NCBI RefSeq assembly: GCF_932526225.1
Contig: NC_064036.1
Location: 16,388,953 to 16,452,952 of the forward strand
Origin: Nematostella vectensis
Lineage: Eukaryota > Cnidaria > Anthozoa > Actiniaria > Edwardsiidae
Reading direction: 5' to 3'
Length of the DNA: 64,000 nt
In this document: piece after piece, positions 35,301 to 47,300 of the stretch
Position numbering within the stretch: the first letter of the stretch is position 1
How the letters are laid out: each line of letters begins with the position of its first letter
Program-made: the position numbers and the translations under genes
Notes under the pieces: generated by a model
Databases searched by the model: none
What the model was told of the DNA's origin: nothing
Seen by the model: only the letters and a program-made list of their open reading frames with translations

Positions 35301-38300
35301 GGCCTCGGGCTCTTGAAACGGAGTGTCCGTTTCTTGCAAAGCTGGCTCATTGGTTTTGAGAATATGCCTTCGGTTCCTCCGATATACCCTGTCACCAACC
35401 TTGGCCTTATAGCTCCGGTTATCTAGCTTCTCGGTGCACACCCCTGGTATCCAGCGCTCGTGGCCCGGTGGCTTCATGCGTACGGTCTCACCAGGGTTAA
35501 CCTCTTTAAGGGGTGTTGCATGTCGGTTATGATAATACTGCTGGCGTTGTTTGGTGCCTAGCAACGCTCGAGCATCCGCATCTGTATCGTAGCAAGGCTG
35601 AAGGAGTGTGCCTGCTATCGGAAGCAGTGTTTCGCAACGCCGTCCAATGAGGCGCTGCGCTGGGCTAGTACCAATGCCCTCGGTGGGTGTGTTGCGCCAA
35701 TTCAAAAGTGCCAAATACTCCGACTGGCCAGAGTCATGAACAGGCGCTCCACGTTCTTCGCGGCATTCTCAGCTTTCCCATTTGACTGCGCATATGTCGG
35801 GGATGACAGTATATGGTCGAAACACCAGGTCCGCGCAAACACAGCAAACTCAGCCGATCCGAATTGTGGTCCACCATCTGTGACCAGAACATCTGGAATG
35901 CCAAATCTGACACCGCTTTCAGTTCCTTGATAATGCCTTTGGATTTGGTAAATTTAGGGTGTGCGACTTCAATGTAGTTACTATAGTAATCTGGAATTAC
36001 TAAAAGTGTTCTTCCTTCCAAGTCACATAGGTCAGCACCGACCTTGGACCATGGCCTCGCCACAAAATCGTGCGGCTTGAGTGGCTCTTTACCCGGGGTG
36101 TTACGATAGGCCATACAGACCTCACACTTCCGTATGTACTCCTTGAGATCTGTGCTCATTCGTGGCCAGTAGAGAGTGTCACGTGCCCTCCGTATGCGCG
36201 CTTCAATGCCAATGTGGCTCCCGTGGGTTACTTCAATTAGCTCCTTGCGTAACGCCAGTGGGACAAGTAACTGCTGTCCCTTGAACACGATATTGCCTTG
36301 TAGGACAAGCTCGTCACGGATGTCGTAGTATGGCAGAAGACACTGCGGTACCTCGGCTCTTTTGAAGGGCCATCCCTGTTGTAACATGACACGCAGCTGC
36401 TGTAGAACTGTGTCGTTAGCCGAGGCGCTTTCAATCTGCTCCCATCGAGCCTTGCTGACGGGAAGATATTGCTTGTGGTCAATTTTCTCCATCTCTTGTA
36501 TGAACTCGGTTGCATTGACCTCTGGTAAATACGGCTGGCCCCTCTGATTGAACCGAAACCTCTCAAAGGGGACGTTCTTTCTTGGTTGACAATACTCCGC
36601 GTATTTGTCTAAGACTGGCTTTATTTTTGTCTTATCCCCCTCGGCAGCCCACTCGAATGTTGAATATATGTCTCGCGCTTCTTCTCCTATTATTGTTAGC
36701 AAGGTTGCGACCTGAACTTTCTCGCCCTTTTTGTCCAGCTCTGTTGCTAAAGCGTAGTTATCCCACGCCAGGCGGAACTTCTTCCATCTTTCCACCACGT
36801 TACCGTCGTGAAGGTCTAGTGCCTGCGGTGGAGGCAAAGTGAATCCGCTAGCCATTGCCTTCTGGCTAACCAACCGTTTTCGAAGTCTGGCTTACAATCT
36901 CTAGATGTGGAGTCCGCTCACTCACTGGCTGCCACCATGAAACAAGATGAAGCGACTAGGACTTATTGTGTGTGTCTTTATTCTCAGATCGTTACTCTAG
37001 TGTTGTGTATTAGCATTTAGTTATTTATAGGATTAACACTAGTGATGATGTAATTGATTATGTATGTAATGATTATGTGACAAGTGATTGTTATGCCATA
37101 TAAGGTCTAAGGTGTATACTATATAATTATCTGAATTAAAGAATAAAGTTAGTCTACAGTACAAATCGAAGTGAGCAGTTGTCTTGTTATATGCCGAGCT
37201 AGAAATATTCCAAATCTAGGCTGTACAATAATTGATAATCACAAGTTAATCACGGGGTGGGGATTGTGTTACGTATTGTTCGTGTCGTCACGTACGACAT
37301 CTCGTTACATTAATGATTAGACTAGTCAGGGTTATTTTTGCTGCAGGATTTTCTTTGCTTTAATTGTAAGCTTTCCTATGTTTTTTTGAGTGCACTCTTG
37401 TTTTTTATTCTGCTACTCTGTGAAGGGTCCGTCGAATTAATGTTCCCCTCCATTTCATGGTGCAGGCAAATCACTGAAGCTGGCGCTCGACATGCTATGT
37501 TCAGCAATAAAAATCAGAATAAGACACGTAAAGCAATCCGTCGCCTCTCACTAGAGGCTTCACAGCGGGCCCAAGCATCCAGAGTAGCCTACAAGAACAA
37601 GCTGGACGTGATCAAAGCTAAAAAGAAGAACTATGTCATTCCAGAGTCTGAAATAGAAAAGGGGTAAGACTGTATAAAATGCTCATTACAGCAGAGACCA
37701 GAAAGTTATAAATAATGGGTCACAGATCTGCATGAAAAATGTTTCAAAGTCATCTAAGCCCCTCAATTATCTGACCCAAGGACAAGTTAAAGTTTTAAAA
37801 AGTGTAGTTCCGTTGAACCCACTAAACCAACCCTGGATCCCCAATCACTGTGCACTTGAATGTACATCAAATGCTATCAAACGCTAGATTTATAGCTCAT
37901 GTTTACATAGAAAATACAGTTATGATGCAAAAGATAAATCTTTTTGTCTTTTAAGCCAATGACTTCCCTGGTTGAATTAGAGGAAAGTAAAATAATTAAA
38001 TAACTATCATCAGAAGATTTTGTCAGAATTGTTTCCTTTATGGTTTCTTGATCAAGTGTAAGAACCCAGACTATCAATAGCTAAAGTTATCAAATGCTAT
38101 CAAATGCTAAAGTTACATATGAATATGTTTCATCTCAAATAAACAGTACAATGTAAATCATTGTGTCGGCAGAGATAGTGATGATGCAGATGGAGCAGAT
38201 GATGAAGTCTTTACTGAGGATGAGATCAGAAGAGTGTACCAAGACATGGCACCTGTGGCCCGAATTTTCTCCTGTCTTCTTATGAGGTCATTATAGATAC

Positions 38301-41300
38301 TTTTTATTCTGCCTTGGTCATTATAATGTTTACCCTTTCTGGAAATCATTGAAATATTTTAGACTCAATGTTTTGGATATATTTGCTTTGATGATAAGAC
38401 TTCCTGGTATAGTCTGCTGTAAGAATTTCAATTGCTCTTTTTTCCAGGATTGTACATTTTAAAAATGATAGCCCTTACAGGAAATCATCCTAATATTTTG
38501 ATGTGCACTTTTTTTTTAAATGAATCCCCTTGCTGGAAATCATTGATATTTTTTAATAACATTCTTTTTTTTCTAGATAATGATCTTTTTGCTCATGACA
38601 ACCTTTTTTTTTAAATATCTACAACATACACATTATATACTCAGTACACACTCATTCCTTGATATTAATTAATAGGAAAGGCATTTCACCCAAGGCAGTG
38701 TGGTTCCGTGTGTGGCAAGGAATCACCACCACCATCGCTGGTTTTTACCTGGCCACTGTAGTTCTACAGGCTGCCATCCTACACATTGACATCACCTTCT
38801 GGACGCTCCACTATTGCTTTGAGATTGTGTTTCTTGCAGACATGTAAGTATGGAGAACAATGGTTCTTGTTACCATGCTTTCTAGACAGCAGACCCAGGG
38901 AGTTTATAGTATATAGCTCATAGTATTGTAAGGAGTAATCATATTTTGTAATATAGTACCATATTTAAGATGACTTAATTGATGATTTTCGGAATTTGTA
39001 CTTTTATGTACAGCTACATCAAGTTCCATGTTGGCTACTACAGCAAAAACAAAGTTCTTGTGACACACCCTGTTTACACAGCAAGGAAGTACCTTAGGTA
39101 AGCCAAACCATGACAACACTTTTGATCATTCTTTTCCATTGTTTTTAAGGGTGTACTGACATTAGTGTTGCTCAGTAACGACGTTGCTACGCTGGTGGCG
39201 TTGAGCGCTCGCATAACACGAAATTAGTCATTCACAAGCTTTCCTGAAGTAAAAGAAACAAAAATTTGCGTTTCAATTTTCCCAAAATTGACTTAAAGTT
39301 GATATCAGCCTTTTCGGGTGATGATTTTACCATATTTTGTAAAAACGAAGATTTAGCGGAGATTTATTCGAGCCAACCTTTTTGAAGCCAACGGATATCA
39401 TCCCTTTGAAGTGTAAATACCACGAAACACTATTGGAATTTGTTTATATACTTCATTTCATTTTCATCATGTGAGATATCCAGACTCGTACCCAGTCGTT
39501 ATTTGCTGTTGCGCGGACATCCACAGGAATCCTGAAGCAAAGACGGAAAAAAAAAACACTGGCAGATTACAGATTCAAGATGGCGGGCGAAATCGACGAG
39601 CAAAAATATTACGAATTTTCACAGACGAAGAAGGACCTATCCATACTGCATTTCTTGCCTGTAAAATTCCATGTGCACATGAAAACTGCAGAAATAGCCT
39701 AAATACTTTCCTGGAGTTTGGAATTCGGCGTAAGGTCATGTGCGAATAGTGACTTCCTCGCTATTGAGCTTCTTCTAGGGAACATAAAGACAGTATGTGC
39801 TCGAATTATATATCTGAAAGTGTATATTTGTGATAAATACAATCCAACCAGAGCAGTATGAGTTCAAATGAGTGCCAGAACACTCAGACCATCCAAATTC
39901 ATTTCATGAAATGATGTATCGAGCTCACCAGTGTCGTCCGCGTCTTGGGTTTTAGGAATCGAAAATATCATCTAATTGGACAGGGAAACACCGAAAATAA
40001 AACTAAATGGTTTACAACGAGTGTGTGTAGGTAGGCCCTTGGACTTGTGCACAAAAAAAGTAAAAAAAAAACCGGTCATAAAAACGCTGCTTGCAAGATA
40101 TTTGAAAAACTTGCAAGATATTTCCTGAGTTCTGCCAGACGTCAAGCGAATTCCGACCCCGACACCGCATCCTGAGCGTCATGCATCACGCGGCGTCTGG
40201 GTACTGTGGGGACTGTGAGATATCAGTGTGTCTGAGCAGACCGAATGTACGAACGCGCAGGCTTTGTTTCACTTCCGGTTCTGCGTCTTCTAAAAAAAGT
40301 TTTTTTGTTGCCAAATTATTTCAAAACTCAATTTTTTTTCTGTATTCTTTTTCATTAAACCTCCTTCATATAGCCAAGCATGGATTTAGCGTTAATCTAA
40401 CAGAAACCAAAAATATATCAAATAATCTGGATTTCGGGACCTTTGAAAAATCATAAAAAAAACAATAACTCAATCATTTCTAAAACACATGCTTGGCTTA
40501 ATGCACCCATCCCTCAAGATTCATGAAACGTATTCAATATTTGTTTTCGAGCAAAATTACTTTGAATATATTTTTTTTATCTTTATCTATGACGTCACAT
40601 TATGACGTCACAGGGTAACATCATCATAATAGTCAGCACACTTTTGTTGGTCAACTTGGCAAATATCAGTCCCTTATGACTTTCTACAAGGCTTTTATGC
40701 TCTATTCAATTTTCCTTAGCAACATATGTCAGTACACACTCAATTGACTGTGTTTACCATTGCTGATTGCAGGGGAAACTTTGTTATAGATGTGTTGGCA
40801 AGCTTCCCAACTGAGATCTTTATACTTGCTTCCATGCCACTAAATATAAGTAAGTTGTTTGTACTCAAACCTAAAAAGTCAGTTTGAGCTAGTAGGAAGT
40901 TTGAGTTATCTGAGTTCTACAGTAATATTGGTGTACCACTGTTTGAGTTTATAACCATAATTGAGTTAAGTTATTTGACATTTTGACATGTTATTATTAT
41001 TATTATCATCATCATCATCATCATTATTATTATTATTTATTATTATTATTGTTGTTATTGCGCTAGAGGCTTGCTATGTCACATTACCTGAATATTGCCT
41101 GTTTCATATTGAAATCATGTCAACTACTGCCTATTTCAGGCATCTTACGCATCCTAGCATTTGTCCGCCTCAACCGATGTATCCACTTCTACCGACTTGT
41201 AAGTGACTTGATATATAGTGTTCTAATGATAACCTTGGTACAGTGCCGCCGTTAGCAAGCTTTTAAATATTGGAGGGGCACAATATAGAAACATTAAAAA

Positions 41301-44300
41301 AATATTGGGGACACAGGCACCCTACTGGTCATTTACTTATACTGTTTTAAAATATTGGGGAGGGGGCACGTGCCCTCAGTGCCCCACCTCCTGCTACGGC
41401 CCTGTGGTAACTGTTAAGTATATTTTGGTCCCTTATAATCCTGCAGGTCATAAACCTTAATATCTGGATGTTATTGCAGGTCCAGTTTTTCAGCTACATG
41501 GAAGAGCCTTTGGGTTACTGGGCTAACTTCTACAGGTACTGTCATTCTTTAGATCACATTTATGTTTCTAGTCATCCATACATTCTTAACTTTCTCTTAA
41601 TTTTTCTTCTTAATTTTCATAATATAGTGATTTTGGAAAATGGAGAATTCTTTAAATTAAGATTATTAACATTCTGTAAACTCTATCTCATAAGGAAGGA
41701 ACTGCTTTTTTATCTTGTGTCTTTTAGTTCTGCCATTGGCAAACATTTGGCTTCCAATCCGGCGACTCCCAATCATGCTATTTCAGCACAAACATTTGAT
41801 TGACCAAAGCAAAAAAGTTGGAAAACAGTGCTAGCGTTTGCAATGCAAGAGACCCGACTCTTCATTAGATCCTGATTTTGCGTTGTATTGTTTTGATAGA
41901 CAACTAAAGTTTGTGATCTACATGTCTCTGTTTACACACTACGTTGCTTGTGGATGGTTCATTTTGGCTTGTGATGGACAGGATGATGGCAGCCATCTTT
42001 GTAGAAAAGAATACTGGGCCATGAGCTCTGGACACTCGCTCAGTAAGTCAGTCAAGCACAGTCCACACTGTGAGTCAGTGAGTGAGTCAAGCACAGTCCA
42101 CACTGTGAGTCAGTGAGTGAGTCAAGCACAGTCTACACTGTGAGTCAGTGAGTGAGTCAAGCACAGTCCACACTGTGAGTCAGTGAGTGAGTCAGCCAGT
42201 CAATGAATCATTGAGTCAGTAAGTCAGTCAAGCACAGTCCACACTGTGAGTCAGTGAGTCAGTCAAGCACAGTCCACACTGTGAGTCAGTGAGTGAGTCA
42301 GCCAGTCAATGAATCATTGAGTCAGTGAGTCAGTCAAGCACAGTCCACACTGTGAGTCAGTGAGTCAGTCAAGCACAGTCCACACTGTGAGTCAGTGAGT
42401 CAGTCAAGCACAGTCCACACTGTGAGTCAGTGAGTCAGTCAAGCACAGTCCACACTGTGAGTCAGTGAGTGAGTCAAGCACAGTCAATGAATCATTGAGT
42501 CAGTTAGTCAGTCAAGCACAGTCCACACTGTGAGTCAGTGAGTGAGTCAAGCACAGTCCACACTGTGAGTCAGTTAGTCAGTCGAGCACAGTCCACACTG
42601 TGAGTCAGTGAGTGAGTCAAGCACAGTCCACACTGTGAGTCAGTGAGTGAGTCAAGCACAGTCCACACTGTGAGTCAGTAAGTCAGTCAAGCACAGTCCA
42701 CACTGTGAGTCAGTAAGTCAGTCAAGCACAGTCCACACTGTGAGTCAGTTAGTCATTGAGTCCGTCAGTCAGGAAGTCAATCAGCCTTTCATTCATTCAT
42801 TCATTCATTCATTCATTCATTCATTAGGTCAGTTAGTCATTGAGTCCGTCAGTCAGGAAGTCAATCAGTCTGTTATTCAGTGTGTCATTCATTCATTCGT
42901 CTATTCGGTCGCTTGGTCAGTAAGTGAGTAATAATTCAGTTTGTTACAAATGGTATTTCATTTTATCTTATTTTAGAAAAGGATGACCCCGTCTTCGAGA
43001 GATATTTGATCAGCTTCTACTGGGCTGCGGCCACTTGTGCATCTGTTGGGTATGGAGACATCCGCTCATACCAGGTGTCGGAGGTGAGGACCATCTCCAT
43101 CATCATAACCACCTTCAACAACATTATCACCAGTATCATAGCCATCATCATCATCACAACATCATTATGATGATGCCCTTTAGCAACATTATCAGCAGCA
43201 GCATCTGAGTGTATTTATCATTTTATCATCAGATGACCTATTCATTCTTCTTCATCGTTATCGGCATCGTGTTCTACGGGTACATCGTGGCTAGTGTAGC
43301 CGCTGGTCTGGCAAACGCAGATGCACAGAGAGCTCGCTTCCAGGAGAGACTCGATTCTATCAAAGATTTCTTGCAAGTTAGTGCATTATTATAGCACGCC
43401 CCTAAAAAAACGGTAACAAATATGAAAAAAAGACTTTAGTCCGAACATCTTGCCTATCAGCATTTTTTTCATGTTCATAAATTACAAGCAAAATAGCAAT
43501 GAAATGCAATGCGATTTCCAATATTTTGTAAACTTTTGTAATGATTCCAAGCTGCTAAACTGCTAAACATCAAACCAGGGAAGTGTACATGTTCAAGCTA
43601 ACAGAATTTCATTTAGTGCTTTTTTGGGTATTGTGTAGTCCCATACCCTCCCCCCTCCCCTAGAGAGGATTGGAAATTCCGGGATTGGGTGGAGGTCAAA
43701 CGCTCCAGAGGGGAGGGAAGGGGCCTTTTTCCTTAACAGGTACTGTATTTTTTTTTTCCAGGGGGTTGGAAATTCCATAGGGGGGTATGGATATTTTCTG
43801 GAACTGCACATTCCTTGGTGTTACGGAGAGCATTGTTTTTGGTTCTCAAGGTTTTTGTACTCTATTTCTTTGTCTCGTTCTAAGGTCTTTGATTTTGCCT
43901 TTGTTTCGTTGTGTTTTTGGTACTAGTGCTCCGTAACACCTAGAAACTACCGTGCTTTTTGACCTTTGTAATTCAGAGCTGGCCAATAAAAAAAACGCTT
44001 TAAAGATTTAAATGACGGAAGCAAAAATAAAATGTTGGTATTGGGAATTGTTGGCGAGATTTATATACCCAGTAACTGGTTTCATGTTGAATGTATGTTT
44101 GTTGGATTTTGTTTCCAATTTTAAAAGCAATTTTTTTCCATTTTTAGGAAGAAAACATCAATGAGCATGTCAAATCCAAAATCATCAAGTAAGTTTGTTG
44201 GTTTACATGAACTTTTTATTATATGGGAGACAACAGTGTTAAGGAAACTAGCGCAATATTTTGTTTAAACTTGGGAAATTGAAAAAAATACAAGAAAGTA

Positions 44301-47300
44301 AGCTCTTTAAATGAAAATACTATGCAATTAGTAGCATTATGGTAGAAGACCACTTCATCAATTTCTTCGTAAAGATTGGAAGGTGCTGCAACATTAGATT
44401 AAAATTAATTTTAGATTGTACTCAGTTTTGTTGTAATCTTGAGCTGAAATAGAATTAAAAAGAAGTGAGCATGAAATTATTAATTTGTCAAGGGATTTTT
44501 GTGGTGTCATTTGACTGATGGGGGAATTGGTAGGGGTTACGAATCTCACCCAAAGCAAGTTTTTGTGCCTGTGGCATGATTTAATCCCTTTTACTCCAGG
44601 GCATTATATTATTAACTTTTAAGTTTATATTTAAAAATATAACTTGCAGTCATTATGAGTATACATGGCTGAGGAACCGTGGTGTCGACTCCTCGACGTT
44701 GTTTGAAGGCATCCCACTCTCGCTTCATGCTGACATCACCATCAGCTTGTATAAAGATGCCATCGAAAAGGTATGCAAATTTTACCACAGGATATATAAA
44801 CAAAAACAAAGGTTCCTAGCGAGCTGCACTGGAAAAGGTAGTCCAATCTTACTTCCCCGTGCATATAGGAGCACCTCCTTGACCATGACTCCTTATCTAA
44901 CTTCATGTGAAACCTGAAGGGTAAGACCGTTATCTCCACTTCCTGAAATTTGCCAAAACACAGTGATTGTATGGTCTGGAGATCAGCACTGTAGGACACC
45001 CTAACCCCCCCCCCCCACCGGATTTTCCCTCAACTCCCCCCTCCCCGAATTTACAATTAATCACACTTTGAGCTGGTATCACTAGCCACAGTATAAAATG
45101 TCAGACTGCTACTATTTAAAAAAAACATATTATTCTCTCTGTGTGCAGGTCCCTCTATTCCAAAATAAAGACATCGGCTTTGTCAAGATGTTGTCCTTAC
45201 ACGTGAAGCCCATCTATTTCTTGAGTAATGAATACATCGTGCAGAAGGGGGAGATTGGACATGAGGTATGCGTTTAAGCATTAGTCCTGCTTTACCTAAG
45301 CCTTAATAGTGTGGCAAACACTACTGGCTAGACAAAACTGTTGTAAAAGTGTCAAGATTGCCACAACAGCACGCGTCACACTTAAACCTTGCATTGTCAG
45401 CTATGGATGATATTGTAGATGCATGTAGTTAATTTTAGTTTGTAAGATTTTCCTACCGCTGTCTCTTGCAGTCTCGAGTCCCAAAAGTAGGGCTTCTCAT
45501 CTGTTGAACACATCATGTGTGGCTCACCTATCTCTGTAGTTTATTTTTGCCTTTTTCTTGTGAAGATGTTCTTCATCCACAAGGGTGAAGTGGACGTGGT
45601 TACGGATGATGACCCACCCATCGTGCTTACAACACTCAAAGCTGGCAGTTTCTTTGGCGAGAACAGTGTGCTATTTGACAGCCCCCGCACTGCTTCTGTC
45701 AGGTATACTTTTTATTGTAAATCTTTGCATAATATCAAGCTGCTAGTATTGACGGTAAAGGTGTTGCTGATAACGATAATGATTATGATGGTGGTGGCAG
45801 TTGTTAGTGATGACGATGACAGTGACGATGGTGTTGGTCGTTTTGTTGATGATGTTGTCAATGGTGTTTTCAATGGTGTTTTCAATGATGATAATGGCGT
45901 TGGTGATGATGATCTTGATGGTGGTGTTGGTGGTGATGATGATGATGATGATGATGATGGTATTGGTGGTGATGATGGCGTGGGTGGTGATGATGATGAT
46001 GGTGTCAGGGGTGATGATATGGTGCTGGTAATGATGATGATATTGATGATGGTGCTGGTGATGATGGTGGTGATGATGGTGGTGATGATGGTGGTGATGA
46101 TGGTGGTGATGATGGTGGTGATGATGGTGGTGATGATGATGATGTTGATGATGGTGTTGGTGGTGATGATGATGATGTTGATGATGGTGTTGGTGATGAT
46201 GATGATGGTGTCAGGGGTGATGATGGCATTGGTGATGATAATGATGATATTGATGATAATGCTGGTGATCATGATGAAACGGAAAGACCGTAGTGTGATG
46301 ATAACGTGAATTAGACCATTGGTACACATGATGCAATAGTACCATGAAATACTGATTATCCTTTTTTTTCAGAGCTCGTATAAACTGTGACGTGTATGTG
46401 CTGACCAAGAATGACATGGCTGAGGTACTGTCCCACTACCCGGAGATCAAGGAGGAGATGCTGCGCGCTGCTGAAGAGAACGAGCGCTTACTCCAGGAGA
46501 AGGCAGCCTTGGCAACCGAAGCTCTTCCCACCGACGACGACCAGGTAGAGACAACCTCCCGCGTGTTGAAGATACTTGATGTATTTGCAGTAAAAAATGT
46601 AAATCTTAGTATCGAGCGAGTCCTAACACACGTTTTTATGTAAAATGAAGTGTAATGCTCAGTATGAGCGTGTTGTGAGCGAGTCCTGACACGCTGTGTA
46701 TTTGTGGTAAACAGAGGAACTGTGAGACACCTGGATTAGCCGTGGACATGCCAGAAGACGAGGGCGTCACTGTCAAAACACCAAGGAACTGCTGCGGTGC
46801 CATCTTGAACTTCCTTTGGGTAAAACTGAGCGAGTTCGTGATCGAGCCGGACAGCAAGTTGCATTACATCACATTCCTCAACTGTGCCCTCATTTTCCTG
46901 ACCAGTATCACCATCACTTTCACCGTAAGTCAGAGAATGTTTAGAAACATCCCCCGACTAAGCCAACCCTCCTGCTGAGCAAAGTTTGGTCCTCCAAACT
47001 GCGATTTTTATCACATTTTGCAGCCCCGCTGTCTCCAACTCTAAAAACCGCCCTGCCTATAAAAATATAACTTGTTTTTCCTTGTAAAGGTGGCCTTCCA
47101 AGAGCATGCTTTGTACATTCACCTGTTTAATTATGCAGCCGAGCTCTGCTTCTTTGTCGAGGTAAGTCACTGAAATACATCAAGTATACACACCCGACGA
47201 CTTGTGTGACGAATATTTTACTGTTGGGACCAGGTTGTTTTAAAGAATGTCAGTAAGGTTCTTCTTTGTTATTGTTTACATTTAAAATACACGGGTCTGT

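Larger units (their letters stand above)
34864..37309 (-). mobile_element. Internally deleted Gypsy-type LTR retrotransposon in intron 20
   Basis: The element is complete at its edges. LTRs start TG and end CA, and ttaat is duplicated on both sides (34859-34863 and 37310-37314). The 5' LTR is on the right because the element is on the minus strand. Just inside it the primer-binding site starts TGG (36935-36937, complement). A purine-rich tract, aggggtaaga on the minus strand, adjoins the 3' LTR. The interior is only about 1.9 kb and encodes gag joined to integrase. Protease, reverse transcriptase and most of RNase H are missing, so the copy needs help from another element. Confidence 0.92.

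Noticed and set aside
45515-46329. 264-codon (plus) and 205-codon (minus) frames rich in Asp/Met or Ile/Thr
   Set aside because: Products of a GAT/GGT trinucleotide array. Only 45566-45702 is real coding sequence (CNGK exon 34).
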